A stretch of DNA of 64,000 nucleotides from CBDCWT01 sp965223305 (GCA_965223305.1 CBDCWT010000043.1:1-64000), one strand, 5' to 3'. Shown: positions 28,976 to 39,045, numbered from the stretch's first letter. Translations and numbers: made by a program. Notes: generated by a model from the letters alone, not told the origin.

Positions 28976-29157
28976 CTAGCCCGGATTATTCATGAAGATC
29001 GTCGCGAGAGGTTGTAAGTACGTTCGTGGCAAGGAAGGCGAGCAATTCTTCCGCAGGCGTATTGAAGCAATACGTCGAGGGAGAATTGTGAAGTATGACG
29101 AAGCCACGGATGGACTTACGACCTCGCAGCAGATCGCTCATGAATAATTCGGGCTAG
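28976..29157. mobile_element. MITE-like element with 20-bp terminal inverted repeats
   Basis: The ends CTAGCCCGGATTATTCATGA (28976-28995) and, on the other strand, CTAGCCCGAATTATTCATGA (29157-29138) match at 19 of 20 positions. The element is 182 bp. A short reading frame spans it from inside one end to inside the other. I see no obvious target-site duplication. Confidence 0.6.
28992..29147 (+). CDS. Putative 51-residue basic protein inside the MITE-like element
   Basis: ATG 28992 to TAA 29147, beginning MKIVARGCKYVRGKEGEQFF and ending TTSQQIAHE. It is rich in Arg/Lys (RRRIEAIRRGRIVKYDEATDG) and reads like a folded protein rather than noise, but it is short and no family is recognised. Both its start and stop codons fall inside the terminal inverted repeats. 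Confidence 0.3.
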   Translation: MKIVARGCKYVRGKEGEQFFRRRIEAIRRGRIVKYDEATDGLTTSQQIAHE

Positions 29158-29226
29158 GCCCGGCATAACGGCGAAGCTTCGAGCACAGCAACGAGTCCGT
29201 GTGTCCGCTGGTGCAGCACTCTGATC

Positions 29227-30514
29227 ATGCCCTCATCTGCCTCCGATCAACGACGAAGACTGCTGGCCGCGGCCGCGGCGGCGTTCTGTACTTATTTCTG
29301 CATGTATGCCTTCCGCAGGCCTTTCACAGCCGGCACGTATGAAGGGCAGGAGATCTTCGGATTGGGACTCAAGGCGGTCCTGGTCCTCGCACAGCTGGCC
29401 GGCTACCTGCTGTCGAAATTCATTGGGATCAAGGTCGTTTCCGAGTTGGGTCGCCAGCATCGCGCGGTGACGATCGTGGCTTTGATCCTCATCGCTGAGC
29501 TCGCTCTGGTTGGATTCGCTTACGCGCCACTGCCGTTGAAGGTCGGCATGCTGTTCTTGAATGGCTTGCCGTTGGGGTTGGTCTTTGGCATCGTGCTGGC
29601 CTACTTGGAGGGACGGAAGCAGACCGAAGCTCTAGCTGCAGCCTTGTGCGCCAGCTTCATCATGTCCTCGGGAGTGGTGAAGTCGGTTGGCCGCTGGTTG
29701 ATCCAGACGCACGGGGTTAGCGAGTTTGTCATGCCGATGCTGACGGGGCTGCTTTTTCTCCCACCCCTGCTACTTTCGGTGTGGGTGCTGCAAGCTACGC
29801 CGCCGCCCGACGAGCTTGACAAGAAGTGGCGCTCGGAACGCAAATCGATGAACCGCAGCGAGCGGCGTCGATTCCTGTCGGCGTACTGGCCGGGTCTATC
29901 ACTTTTTGTCTTCGTATACACAGCACTGACGGTCATCCGGCGCCGTGCGTGACGACTTTGGAGTCGAAATCTGGCGAGACATGGGGGTCGACCAAACGCC
30001 CTCGGTGTTCGCCCGGTCCGAGCTGGTGGTGGCGGCCTGTGTCACGGCGCTCAACGCGCTGGCGGTCTGGATCACTCACAATCTGGCTGCGATTCGAGTG
30101 ACGGTCGTGCTGATGTCTGCTGCGTTCGCGCTGGTGGGGGCCTCGGCCATTGCGCAGAGTGCCGGGTGGACTTCACCGTTCGTTTTCATGGTAGCCTGCG
30201 GCGTCGGGCTGTACGTTCCTTACGTCGCCTTCCACACGACCCTGTTTGAGCGTCTGATCGCGGCCTCGCGTTATCCAGGCAATCTGGGCTTCTTGATGTA
30301 CTTGGCCGATGCGATGGGCTACCTGGGCTACACGGTGGTAATCGTGGTACGGACGATCTCGACAACAGCGGAGTCGACGGGTGCGGTGCTGCCGTTCTTT
30401 CGGAGTTCGCTGCTGGTAGTCGCCGCGACATCAATGTTGGCGCTCTGGACAGCGCTATTCTACTTCCGCAAGGTGCTCGAGCGAGAAGCCCTGTCGGGGT
30501 CAACCGGAAGTTAG
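29227..30514 (+). pseudogene. DUF5690 (MFS-like) membrane protein, single frameshift
   Basis: ATG 29227. The N-terminus CTYFCMYAFRRPFTAGTYEG is the DUF5690 signature, followed by about five transmembrane helices and the loop LDKKWRSERKSMNRSERRRF. The frame stops at 29952 just after TALTVIR. The rest (VRDDFGVEIWRDMG, then six or so helices ending at 30514) continues one frame over. Removing one C near 29941-29944 restores a continuous ~428-residue transporter. Substrate unknown. The interruption falls in a GGCGCC context, so an indel error is as plausible as a real mutation. Confidence 0.75.
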
Positions 30515-31092
30515 CACGCGCGGAATCAGTATGCATTTCACGCAGTAGTCCTCTGACGCACGGTGCGTATGGTGGGCAGCAGCGTGCCAAGCCCCAACCA
30601 ACAGGCGAGCGCCGGTAAGGAAAGGCGGCCTATGCACTCCGCTGCGTTACCCGGTGTTCAGATCTCCTCCCTTGCGAAGCTCTAAGAAATAGGGCCTTAG
30701 CTTTTGCAGATGATTCTCTCACGAACACTCACTCTCACTCTCACTCTTCTTCTGAGCCCTTCATCACCAACCGGCCTACATCCACTTCCCGGCTTGTACC
30801 CTCTGGAGTAGGGGCGAACACTCCCCTGGCATGCGTCCCGAAGGGTCGCCACACCTTTGAACCGCAAGTCGTTGCATCAAGTGACTTTAGGAGTTTCGTC
30901 GCAACTTGAACACGATTTGGGACGATAGTCCCTTTCCCTCTTTGACTCGCCAGTCATCACCGCAAGAACGATCTAGCTGTCCAAAGGCCAATCAATGATG
31001 CGGGAGGGGTTTTGTATTTGATGAGAGACAATTCAACTACGCACAGAATCATATTTGCATTTCACGTAAATGCCTATTACATTGCCATATGA
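30515..31092. other. Gene-free stretch, no recognised feature
   Basis: Almost 580 bp. The only structure I see is a short CACTCT run near 30728-30750 and A/T-richer sequence just before the next gene, which may hold its promoter. No tRNA, hairpin family or credible open frame. Confidence 0.5.
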
Positions 31093-32004
31093 GTGAATAC
31101 TACTTTCTTTGGTGTGAACCGGATGATGCTCGCCATGGGGAAAAAACAAGCCGGACTTAGCGCGCAACAGAGAAGGAGGCGCAACCTTTTGGCCGGGGCC
31201 GTCCGGAATGGCGGGACCATCCGATTCGACGACTCAGCCGACAATTACGATGCACGTCATACCTTCCGCGACGACTGCAACACTCTAAGGAGCAAACTGG
31301 CCACAATCAAAGAGATCCTCGCCCCACTTGGCTTCCCCATCCCGCGCGCGACATTCAACCGTGGTCAACTCGAAGTGCCCGCTCGCAGTTTCGCGCGCCA
31401 GATGCAGTCAGATCCGGAACACTTCAAGGCCAAGGCAAGTCTGGTGGCCGCTACGCTGGACCTGGATGTTGATGGGGAGCATCTCGTTCCACGCAACACT
31501 GCTTTGTTCTTGGGCTTTGGGACAACCGTGTTTATGCTCGTCGAGGAGATGCTTCGCCGGCATGACGAGTTTCAAAACAGTATCTACACGGCAAATTTTG
31601 AGGCGGCGATCCTTTTGTATCTTTCCTCCCCACGGGCCCTTTCGAACGGTGACGCTCGGCTGTGTCTTCCTGGTTGCGAGCTGAATTGGACAGCAGGGAC
31701 CGTGTACCCCGCTGGGCAGATGCTCGTGGATACCGCCGTCGTCAGCGTCGATGCTATTGGGAAAGGAGGCGTACTGTACAGCGAGAACTCTCACACAGAA
31801 GAGCTAACAAACGAAGCGCTTTCGACCGCACAGCGCCGAGTCATCCTCGTGGCCGACCACAAGAAAATCGGACGCGGAACGCGTGGGGGCCAGGAGATCA
31901 AGCTCACGGGCTTGGAAAAGGATCCGTCCGTCTACTTTGTAACCGACAAGGAAATGCCATCGGAATATCGTCCTCCAGACAACGTGAATTTGATCGTCAC
32001 ATAA
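31093..32004 (+). CDS. DeoR-family regulator-like protein
   Basis: 303 residues from GTG 31093; GTG or ATG codons slightly downstream are alternatives. Residues ~26-65 (RRRRNLLAGAVRNGGTIRFDD ending in ARHTFRDDCNTL) resemble the DeoR winged helix, which ends in S-x-x-T-I-R-R-D-L. The C-terminal half matches the DeoR sensor domain: an alpha/beta region ending LYSENSHTEELTNEALSTAQ, RVILVADHKKIGRG and VYFVTDKEMP (compare D-S-S-K-F and I-T-D). Canonical members are ~255 residues; this one has an inserted middle region and unusual HTH residues, so DNA binding is uncertain. Ligands would be phosphosugars. The membrane protein gene starts 24 bp downstream. Confidence 0.55.
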   Translation: MNTTFFGVNRMMLAMGKKQAGLSAQQRRRRNLLAGAVRNGGTIRFDDSADNYDARHTFRDDCNTLRSKLATIKEILAPLGFPIPRATFNRGQLEVPARSFARQMQSDPEHFKAKASLVAATLDLDVDGEHLVPRNTALFLGFGTTVFMLVEEMLRRHDEFQNSIYTANFEAAILLYLSSPRALSNGDARLCLPGCELNWTAGTVYPAGQMLVDTAVVSVDAIGKGGVLYSENSHTEELTNEALSTAQRRVILVADHKKIGRGTRGGQEIKLTGLEKDPSVYFVTDKEMPSEYRPPDNVNLIVT

Positions 32005-32028
32005 TCGAACTAGCCCTGCACGAATCAG

Positions 32029-32796
32029 ATGCCTTCGCTGACTTCTCGTCGCCTGATCAACTCCGTCGTCTTTGCCGTGACGATTGGTAGTGCTAGTTTG
32101 ACACCGTCGGTGGTGCTCGGGGCGGACCGTTCAGATGCCGAAGAACTGCAGAGTTGGCTGCTACTCTTCGTTGCCGTGGTGACGATGTTGAGCATTGCTT
32201 GCCTTGTCCTGCGCAGCAAGTATGTTGTGCTCTGGACGATTGCGGCGATTTCTGCCCCGTACGTGGCGATACCAGTCTTTGAATTCGGCGGTGCACTTGG
32301 ATACGGCGATGAAGTCTCGGCGAACGTCAAGTCACTGAGAATCGAGGGAGCACCCGGATGGCCGGGGGCGCTTGTGACGACGGTGGCGATCGCGACCATC
32401 GGCTTCCTCTACCGTCACCATCTTGTGTCGCGTCCGCTGGAGCCAACGGCTGAGAATTCACTGAGACCTCGTACCAGCGACGACCTTGAGTTTCTGATCT
32501 TGCAAATCGCGGTTCAAGACAATCTGGGCGACGAGGCAGAGCAAGATATTTTAATGCGAGAGCTGTTACGACAAGTCGTTCTGGGCAACCGCTCACCCAA
32601 AGACGCCGCGGATACACTCGGCCTCCCCTGGAACTCCAACACACGAAAACTCTGGTTGTCTGCCCATGGAAAGCTTGTAGCCAGGCTCGATGACTTGCTT
32701 TTCGTGTTGCTCAGGCGTCGCGCGCTGTTGCCGAGTTTCGCAGCCTTCCGCCATCAAATTGAAGCGTATCTTAACGGCTTGCCGACCCACAAATGA
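32029..32796 (+). CDS. Multi-span membrane protein with a soluble C-terminal domain, unknown
   Basis: 255 residues. Hydrophobic segments lie at about 10-31 (may be a signal peptide, VTIGSASLTPSVVLGA), 43-63, 66-86 and 113-131. The soluble C-terminal domain (~135-255) is helical and includes DILMRELLRQVVLGNRSPKDA and LWLSAHGKLVARLDDLLFVLL. I do not recognise a family. It follows the DeoR-like gene by 24 bp and is probably cotranscribed with it. Confidence 0.55.
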   Translation: MPSLTSRRLINSVVFAVTIGSASLTPSVVLGADRSDAEELQSWLLLFVAVVTMLSIACLVLRSKYVVLWTIAAISAPYVAIPVFEFGGALGYGDEVSANVKSLRIEGAPGWPGALVTTVAIATIGFLYRHHLVSRPLEPTAENSLRPRTSDDLEFLILQIAVQDNLGDEAEQDILMRELLRQVVLGNRSPKDAADTLGLPWNSNTRKLWLSAHGKLVARLDDLLFVLLRRRALLPSFAAFRHQIEAYLNGLPTHK

Positions 32797-32877
32797 CCGA
32801 TAGAGTGAAACGTGAGACCCTGATCAAACGACTCTGTGGTGAGTACGATTGACTCAGGACACGCGAGGGGCCTTCGC

Positions 32878-33183
32878 ATGGCTATTCCGTTTGACGATTC
32901 CACTGGCGCTTTGGTTCACCCGCAATGGCGCGACGAGTTTCTCAGATTCGTGGAAACGGGCAACGCGTCTGCGGCGTTCATGGATTACTTGGACGCCAAC
33001 GAGGGTTGTCAACGGGCAGTCGATTCGATCATCGACCAGCAGGCCAGATCGCTGCAAGATATGCTTCGCCCGCTGCGAAGAAGTTCGGCGTACGAAAGGC
33101 TCGTTTTCTCGAACCTTCTGAGCCCACAGTTAGAGAAAAGCGCAACGAATCATTCTGGCTCCTCCACAGGTAGAACGCCTTAG
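32878..33183 (+). CDS. Small soluble protein, unknown
   Basis: 101 residues from ATG 32878 (MAIPFDDSTGALVHPQWRDE); an in-frame upstream start at 32836 would add 14. Predicted mostly helical, with DYLDANEGCQRAVDSIIDQQ and a serine/threonine-rich tail. It is third in the run after the DeoR-like and membrane genes. No family recognised. Confidence 0.4.
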   Translation: MAIPFDDSTGALVHPQWRDEFLRFVETGNASAAFMDYLDANEGCQRAVDSIIDQQARSLQDMLRPLRRSSAYERLVFSNLLSPQLEKSATNHSGSSTGRTP

Positions 33184-33959
33184 CAGATGAAGTCGGCACA
33201 GTCGAGATGTTGTGTTCGGCGTTTCACCTCCTTTCGTAGTTATTAACTTTCTTATGTGCCGCGACGCACAACTTATGCCACAGGCTGTCCGGCATCATCG
33301 GCAAGAAATGGAAACCAACTTGTGAGAGGGCGCGCAAGGCGGCCTACATTTGACGATGCTCATTGGCGAAGAAAGATAATCGTCAGAACTGCGACACGAT
33401 CGTGGACCGATTCTGTAAGATGCCTGGCTTCCTTCCCACCAAAGAAGGGCGACGTCAGAGATTGCGCTACAGCCGCTAAGGATTTCTTGTAGCCGAATTC
33501 GCCAGAATTTGGCGAGTTCGGCAATCCACCAAACTCTGGCGAGTTCGGCTACCCTCCGAATCAGCCGCTGGGCGTTAGCCCACGGTTCCTCGCACTTTCG
33601 GCTCGGCAGGAGCCTCGCCCTCCCGATCGACTACCGGGTTGCTGCAGTGAGTGAGGATGGACATCCTGCCGTGGGGCCGTCCTGGCCTTTTGCTCTTACA
33701 GAAACTGCTTGTAACCGAATCAGCCGCTGGGCGTTAGCCCACGGTTCCTTGTACTTTCGGCTCGGCAGGAGCCTCGCCCTCCCGAACGTCTTACACGACT
33801 GTTGCAGCGGGTGTGATGGGTAGCGCCGCTGGTTGCCGTCCTCTCCATCATGTTCATCCTGTCTTCTGCCTGTTTGACAAGAAAATGTTGACAGACCGGA
33901 ACCCGCCTAGTACTCAAAGAGTTAGTGCGCCCTCGTTACTGTTTAAACATACCCGTCAA
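33184..33959. repeat. Repeat-rich gene-free stretch
   Basis: At 33490-33552 are two inverted copies of the CGCCAGAATTTGGCG family. At 33556-33626 and 33718-33786 a ~70-bp compound unit (CAGCCGCTGGGCGTTAGCCC then GGCTCGGCAGGAGCCTCGCC) occurs twice in the same orientation, nearly identical. No gene is convincing. Confidence 0.75.
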
Positions 33960-33971
33960 GTGAGCAACCCT

Positions 33972-34484
33972 ATGGCCCGATGTACCTACTGTGGAACGAC
34001 GATTCTCTTTGGTGGTGTTACCGATGCGGGAATGCGGTTCTGCAACGAAAACTGTCATAAGCAGGGGTTTGTGCTCACCGCCTCCGGCCAGTTACCAGAT
34101 GATTTGGTGGAGGAAACAGTGAGGGAGGTTCACGAGGGCGCTTGTCCTCAGTGTGGTGGTGAAGGGCCAATCGACGTCCACACTTCGCACATTGTCTGGT
34201 CGGCGCTTGTGCTGACCTCCTGGCACAGTCGACCGAAAATCTGCTGTCGTTCGTGCGGTATCAAATCAAAACTCGGGGGCGCCGCCATGTCGGCAGTGGC
34301 CGGTTGGTGGGGCTTCCCCTGGGGCTTGATTGCGACACCGATACAGATCGGCCGCAACGTGTATGGGCTGTTCACAGGGCCCGATCCAACCGCTCCGTCC
34401 GACCAACTTCAGACGCTGATCCGAGTCAACCTTGCCGCGGAGATGATCGCCGCAAGTGAGCGGCAGCAAGACGCGCCGAGCTAA
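33972..34484 (+). CDS. Zinc-ribbon membrane-associated protein, unknown
   Basis: 170 residues from ATG 33972 (a GTG at 33960 is equally placed). Three cysteine pairs suggest zinc ribbons: CTYCGTTILFGG with FCNENCHKQG; CPQCGGEGPIDVH; and ICCRSCGIKSK. They are followed by a Gly/Ala/Trp-rich hydrophobic segment (GGAAMSAVAGWWGFPWGLIA) likely to sit in the membrane. LVLTSWHSRPKICCRSCG is characteristic of small bacterial zinc-ribbon membrane proteins. Function unknown. Confidence 0.6.
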   Translation: MARCTYCGTTILFGGVTDAGMRFCNENCHKQGFVLTASGQLPDDLVEETVREVHEGACPQCGGEGPIDVHTSHIVWSALVLTSWHSRPKICCRSCGIKSKLGGAAMSAVAGWWGFPWGLIATPIQIGRNVYGLFTGPDPTAPSDQLQTLIRVNLAAEMIAASERQQDAPS

Positions 34485-34725
34485 ACGGAACTGTTTGATC
34501 CAAGGGCAGACCGACAGACGTGGCTGCTTCTTCAGAGAAACCAGGGCGCTGGATGCACCACCAAGGCGATCCGCGCAGTGAGCGCTCCGGCGGCTCGGTC
34601 CGGAGAAAAAGAGATTCACGCTGGAGCCTTGTGGCGCTTGCACTTCTACATCGAATCGAATTTGTCCGTTCGCGGCCTGCGGCATAGAATAGACATACGA
34701 TTCTCTGAGGAGGCAACGTTTCAGG

Positions 34726-34947
34726 GTGGACCGTGAAGAACTAACAAAACTGATTGCGCAGGGGCCGGTACGAATTCGGATGAACAACGGCGACAAGGTA
34801 GTTGTCCCTAACTCCGAGATGGCCACAGTCAGTGACATTGCTGCTGCCGTGCTTGTCCGCGGCGAGGACGGGCGGCTGCGGCATCAGCACCTCTCGCTCG
34901 TTTGCATCTGCAGTGTCGAACCACTCCAGGACGCCACGGATGTGTAG
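34726..34947 (+). CDS. Small hypothetical protein of a planctomycete-type family
   Basis: 73 residues from GTG 34726. The opening DREELTKLIAQGPVRIRMNNGDKVVVPNSE resembles the recurrent small-protein pattern of a helix followed by P-x-x-I-R-M-x-D-G-x-x-x-x-V. It ends 24 bp before the left tRNA-Lys remnant, so it lies outside the putative island. Function unknown. Confidence 0.5.
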   Translation: MDREELTKLIAQGPVRIRMNNGDKVVVPNSEMATVSDIAAAVLVRGEDGRLRHQHLSLVCICSVEPLQDATDV

Positions 34948-34970
34948 ACCAGCAAGAGACACCGGAATCG

Positions 34971-35017
34971 CAAAGTGAGGCTGCTGGGGCTCGAACCCAG
35001 GACCTACGGATCAAAAG
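34971..35017 (-). repeat. Displaced 3' half of tRNA-Lys (putative attachment site, distal end)
   Basis: 47 bp matching 38968-39014 with one mismatch. It covers the tRNA-Lys 3' acceptor strand, T arm, variable loop and anticodon 3' strand, plus six bases downstream of the tRNA. Beyond 35017 the match stops, so it is not a functional tRNA. It is in the same orientation as the complete gene. Confidence 0.85.
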
Positions 35018-35408
35018 ACAACTGCCCTCTCGATGCAAATTGCTGTAGTCATCACGATTTAGAGAACAGCGACGAGTCCAGTTGCAGGCTTCTCTTCCCT
35101 TCTGCGTCCGGCTCTGACCACCGCTGTCCACTGCTCGTTCCGCTCGAACTTGCGCGGTTGGCTGCCATGTGGACCACCCTGCCAGCTCGAGTTCAGCATG
35201 CGATTTCTGACCTCGCGGACGGAGCGCAAAAACGGGAGCCGCCCGCCTGGACTGCCATTGGTGCGTATGTGGATGCTCGGTGGAAGGGCGTTGGAAGTCG
35301 CCTTGCTCTACTTTTTGAAATCGCCTCGTACAAAATCACGTCTTTGGCATCTGTATGATTGTGCGGAGATGAGTAATCACAGAAGAACGACTGAAGTCGA
35401 GGAAACTT
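35018..35408. other. Left arm of the putative island, no gene
   Basis: About 390 bp between the tRNA remnant and the sigma-factor gene. A short frame crosses the tRNA fragment but it is not protein-like. The ECF promoter is probably here; no clear motif was identified. Confidence 0.4.
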
Positions 35409-35951
35409 GTGAATTCTGAGCCGTCCAGCGCTAAAGTGGCTGCAAGCTCCGACGACACGCGCGAGGAGCTTCGGTTGCTGGTTTGGGACCATCAGGATTC
35501 GCTCTATCGGCTTGCGTTCCGAATTCTCGGCCGATCTGCGGACGCGGAGGAAGCCCGGCAAGCGGTGTTCCTCAAGCTCGTCGAACGCCCCGACTTGCTG
35601 AAACCGGTCCAGTCCATCGACTCGTGGCTGAGGCGGTGCGTCATCAACGAAGCAATGCTCATTCTGCGACGACAGCGTCGCAAGCGCGAGGTTGAACTGT
35701 CCGACTCTGCGTTGGTCGCTCCAAGTTGCGGATGCGCGGCCGATGCGATTCGCGCAGAACAACTTGGAATTCTGCAGGAAGCGATGGAGGAACTCGAACC
35801 TGAAGTCCGCGCCATGTTGTCGTTGCGATTTGACGAGGAACTCACGATCCGCGAAATCGGTCGTGTTCTAGATCAGCCGCATACGACCATTCACTCCAGA
35901 CTCAACAGCGCGATTAAGCAATTGAGGACGATTCTCTCGCGGAAGACTTGA
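35409..35951 (+). CDS. ECF-type RNA polymerase sigma factor
   Basis: 180 residues from GTG 35409. The sigma-2 region spans VWDHQDSLYRLAFRILGRSADAEEARQAVFLKL and IDSWLRRCVINEAMLILRRQRRK. The sigma-4 region spans LQEAMEELEPEVRAMLSLRFDEELTIREIGRVLDQPHTTIHSRLNSAIKQL with its helix-turn-helix. The next gene (77 bp downstream) has one membrane span and could act as its anti-sigma partner. Located inside the tRNA-Lys-bounded segment. Confidence 0.88.
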   Translation: MNSEPSSAKVAASSDDTREELRLLVWDHQDSLYRLAFRILGRSADAEEARQAVFLKLVERPDLLKPVQSIDSWLRRCVINEAMLILRRQRRKREVELSDSALVAPSCGCAADAIRAEQLGILQEAMEELEPEVRAMLSLRFDEELTIREIGRVLDQPHTTIHSRLNSAIKQLRTILSRKT

Positions 35952-36027
35952 TCACGCATACAGGAACTGTCCGCGGTGACAGTTATCCCAACAGGAAACG
36001 TGGAGTTCAATCAACGACGGTGCAACT

Positions 36028-36978
36028 ATGTCAGATCAAGAACCAAACCGATTCACTGATCGACTTTCAGAAGCAGACAGCGATCTGATGAACGGCATTC
36101 GTGAAGTCTTCCGAGACACACGCCCGGTTGGTCCGCCGATTGATTTTGATTCACTACTTGGGCGGCCTGCAATGGATCGATTGGCACCGGCAACTCGGCC
36201 TGCGACTGAGCCGCGAGCAGCTAAAGACTTGCGGCTGGGAATAGTTGCGTTTCTGACCTCAATTGCCGCTTTGATTCTGATGGCGTTCTATTTGGCTCCA
36301 CCGAGTCAGGCGGCAGTGAGTTTTGTAGCCGTGCTGGCTCGAATCGAACAACTGCAGTCCGTGCAGTACACGCGATACTCTACAAAGTCGGGGCAACCGC
36401 GCAGCCCCGCAGGTGACGCGACGGTCTACGATCCGCAGGCAAGTCTGCCTCCGGTGCTGCACGTCAAAGTGCTGGGCAAGCACAGACAGCGCTGCGAGGT
36501 TCCCGACGCCGGTTACGACCTTGTTGATTCTGAAGGCGGCACGTTCGTCACCGTGCATCCGGATCGCAAACTGCTCCGCCGTGTCACGACGGTGGTCAGA
36601 ATCGACCCCCAAACAGGCGAGCAAACAACGGAGCCCTACCGCATCCCACCGATCGACTTCTACTCTCTCGTGCGTGTCCCGGTGAAGGACGTGCAGCCAA
36701 TCGGCCGCGCGACCATCGACGAGCGCACTGTAATCGGTTTCCGTCGCACGGTGAAGGCTGGATTGAAAACATGGACCACTACGTTTTGGGTTGATCCGGA
36801 CACGCAACTGCCGATTCGGATTGAGACTAACATGCGAACGACTGAGCCGGGAATTCAGCAATGGGACATGGTCGCGACGGACTTTGTGTTCGATGAGCCA
36901 CTGGATGAAACGCTGTTCGATACAACGCCGCCCGACGGTTACGAAGTGATCGAGGGCAAAGTCATCGTCCGACCGTAA
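36028..36978 (+). CDS. Single-span membrane protein with LolA-like periplasmic domain, possible anti-sigma factor
   Basis: 316 residues. The cytoplasmic N-terminus is about 70 residues (MSDQEPNRFTDRLSEADSDL, GIREVFRDTRP). One transmembrane helix (LGIVAFLTSIAALILMAFYLA) follows at ~77-97. The periplasmic part has the order of a LolA/outer-membrane-lipoprotein-sorting-like domain: FVAVLARIEQLQSVQYTRYS, LVDSEGGTFVTVHPDRKLLRR, TIDERTVIGFRRTVKAGLKT, WVDPDTQLPIRIET and FDEPLDETLFDTTPPDGYEV. Such proteins often follow ECF sigma genes in planctomycetes, fitting an anti-sigma or sensor role, but no zinc anti-sigma motif is visible. Confidence 0.65.
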   Translation: MSDQEPNRFTDRLSEADSDLMNGIREVFRDTRPVGPPIDFDSLLGRPAMDRLAPATRPATEPRAAKDLRLGIVAFLTSIAALILMAFYLAPPSQAAVSFVAVLARIEQLQSVQYTRYSTKSGQPRSPAGDATVYDPQASLPPVLHVKVLGKHRQRCEVPDAGYDLVDSEGGTFVTVHPDRKLLRRVTTVVRIDPQTGEQTTEPYRIPPIDFYSLVRVPVKDVQPIGRATIDERTVIGFRRTVKAGLKTWTTTFWVDPDTQLPIRIETNMRTTEPGIQQWDMVATDFVFDEPLDETLFDTTPPDGYEVIEGKVIVRP

Positions 36979-37102
36979 AGGCGTTTCAGAACTGCGACTG
37001 ACTCTCGTCTTGGCTCAGAAACTAACCACGTGACTCGACGCCAGCGACTGCCCCGCTCTTGAAGGCTGTTCCTGCGACACTTTCACCGAAAGGAACTCCA
37101 CC

Positions 37103-38834
37103 ATGCGGCTTCATTCACTTTTGTCTTTCAGCGTTATGAGTCTGTGCTGTGTGTCGCAAATCGCCGCGCAGGACGACTCGACGGGCTCTGACCTGCCCAT
37201 CCAAATCGACGAGCAACTCCAAAAGAAGGTCGACGATTACATCACGCCAATGGTTGACGCAAACCTGTTTGGTGGTTCGATTCTGCTGTCGCGTGATGGT
37301 CAGATTGTCGCCCGCAAGTCATACGGAGCGGCCAACGAAGCGTCCGGCGAGAAGAACACACCTAGAACGAAATTCAAACTCATGTCGACGAGCAAGACGT
37401 TCACAGCCGTGGCCATCATGACGCTCGTACAGGACGGAAAGCTCACGATGGATGATGCCATCGGCGAGTTCCTCGAAGGCTGTCCGGCTGCGTGGAAAAC
37501 CGTGACAATTCGGCAGCTGCTCAGCCACACGTCGAACATCCCCAACCTCGCCATGGCGTGGGGTGTGAGCTGCTTTCAGGTTGACGACTTCGGACTGAAG
37601 AATTGGAAAGTGTTCGCCCCTCAGCATCTGGACTCGACACTGACGGTGTTTCCGCAGGATCAATCGCGATACAGCAATTTCAACTACGTGTTGCTGGGAC
37701 TGGTGATTGAATCTACCTCTGGGCAACCGTATCAGGACTACATTCGTCAACACGTTCTGAAACCAGCTGGGACTGAGCCAGACCGGTTTCGCGAACGGCA
37801 AGACTCAACCGGGTTTGTCCATCGGCTACTTTCGCGGAGCGAACGGGGGCTTGAAAATCAGCCAACAGAACATGTCCATGATCCAGGCCGCGGGAGGGTT
37901 GTATTCTACCGTTGATGACCTCTTCCGCTATGACCGCGCGCTGGCTGACAATCGTTTGCTGACGAAGCAAACGCGAGAGTTGATGTTCAAACCAATCACG
38001 ACGCGTTTTGCCGGTGGCTGGGACGTTCAGCCTCGGGCCGGTCATCGATGTGTTTCACACAGTGGCGGTGCGAACGGGTATGTCGCCGACTTCCTGAGGT
38101 TCCCGGACGAGGATGCATGCGTTGCCGTCCAGAGTAATCTCGCCTTCGCGCCGATCGTCCGGATCAGCCGAGACCTGACCGCCATCTTGTTCGGCAAAGA
38201 CTACGAGACCGTCGGCGTGCCGAGCGACGCAACGCTCAGCCGCGCGGCGGGCCTGTATCGGGAAGTTGACGGCGAATCGCTTGTTCTGGTCCGCCGATCG
38301 GGCAAGACTATCATCGCCTTTGACCTGAATCTGAATGCGGAGCAGAATTTCGGCCGCTTGTTAATCCCGTACTCGGGCGAGCGGTTCGTGCAACCGATCG
38401 GCGAAGGTTCCATTCAGTTCGCCAAGGTATCAAACGGAAAACCCGGCTTGAAACTTACATCGTTCAGGAAGGTTAGAGAGTTTGAACGGCTACCGTCGCC
38501 AAACAAATGGGAACTCATTGGCAAATACGACATTGATGGCTACCGCGTTGAAGTCGCCAGACAGGACGACCGCTTCGTACTTAACGGCCCACACTCATCG
38601 CTTCAGCGGGGAGAGTTGATCCCCATCTCAAAAGACTTGGCGCTGGCCATCCGAATGCAAATGCAGGTGGAGTTCCTAAGACTCAGACGGAACGAAGAGT
38701 CCATAGTCACCGGATTCACCTGGCTTCAAATGGGCGGCCGACCCCGCGAAGCCACAAAAGCTGAATTAGAAGAACGCCTCCGTCGCGCGGCAGTCGCCCT
38801 GACTAGTGCCAGCCCGTGTTCCATCTGGCAGTAA
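37103..38834 (+). pseudogene. Serine hydrolase (beta-lactamase/class C-like), single frameshift
   Basis: ATG 37103 with signal peptide LLSFSVMSLCCVSQIAAQ. The nucleophile motif is STSK in KLMSTSKTFTAVAIM, the tyrosine motif YSN in QSRYSNFNYVLLGLVIES, and RQLLSHTSNIP is the family's H-T block. The frame derails after HVLKPAG (about 37773). The remainder (LSQTGFANG, GLYSTVDDLFRYDRAL, HSGGANGYVADFLRFPDED) continues in another frame to 38834; HSGG is the third active-site motif. Dropping one base at 37773 gives GMSQTG and a continuous ~576-residue protein. It is the last gene in the island. Esterase or peptidase activity is as likely as beta-lactam hydrolysis. Confidence 0.75.
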
Positions 38835-38973
38835 GCGTTCCAACCCTTGGGTTACTTCGGGCAACTGTACATGCTGGAACGCCAGCCGAGTGACTCCGAT
38901 GCTCGTGAAGCTAAGGCCTTAGACGAAGACCGTTGGTTCACTTCTGTGACCTCTTGTCCTATCCTGACAAAGT

Positions 38974-39045
<72 letters not shown>

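Noticed and set aside
30515..31092. A possible structured RNA in the large gap before the DeoR-like gene.
   Set aside because: Only a short CACTCT run is visible; no convincing stems or known RNA motifs.
34971..35060. A second tRNA gene.
   Set aside because: Only the 3' half matches; the anticodon stem and 5' half cannot fold, so it is a remnant.
34975..35358. A 127-residue open frame crossing the tRNA-Lys fragment.
   Set aside because: It reads through tRNA-derived sequence and has no protein-like features.
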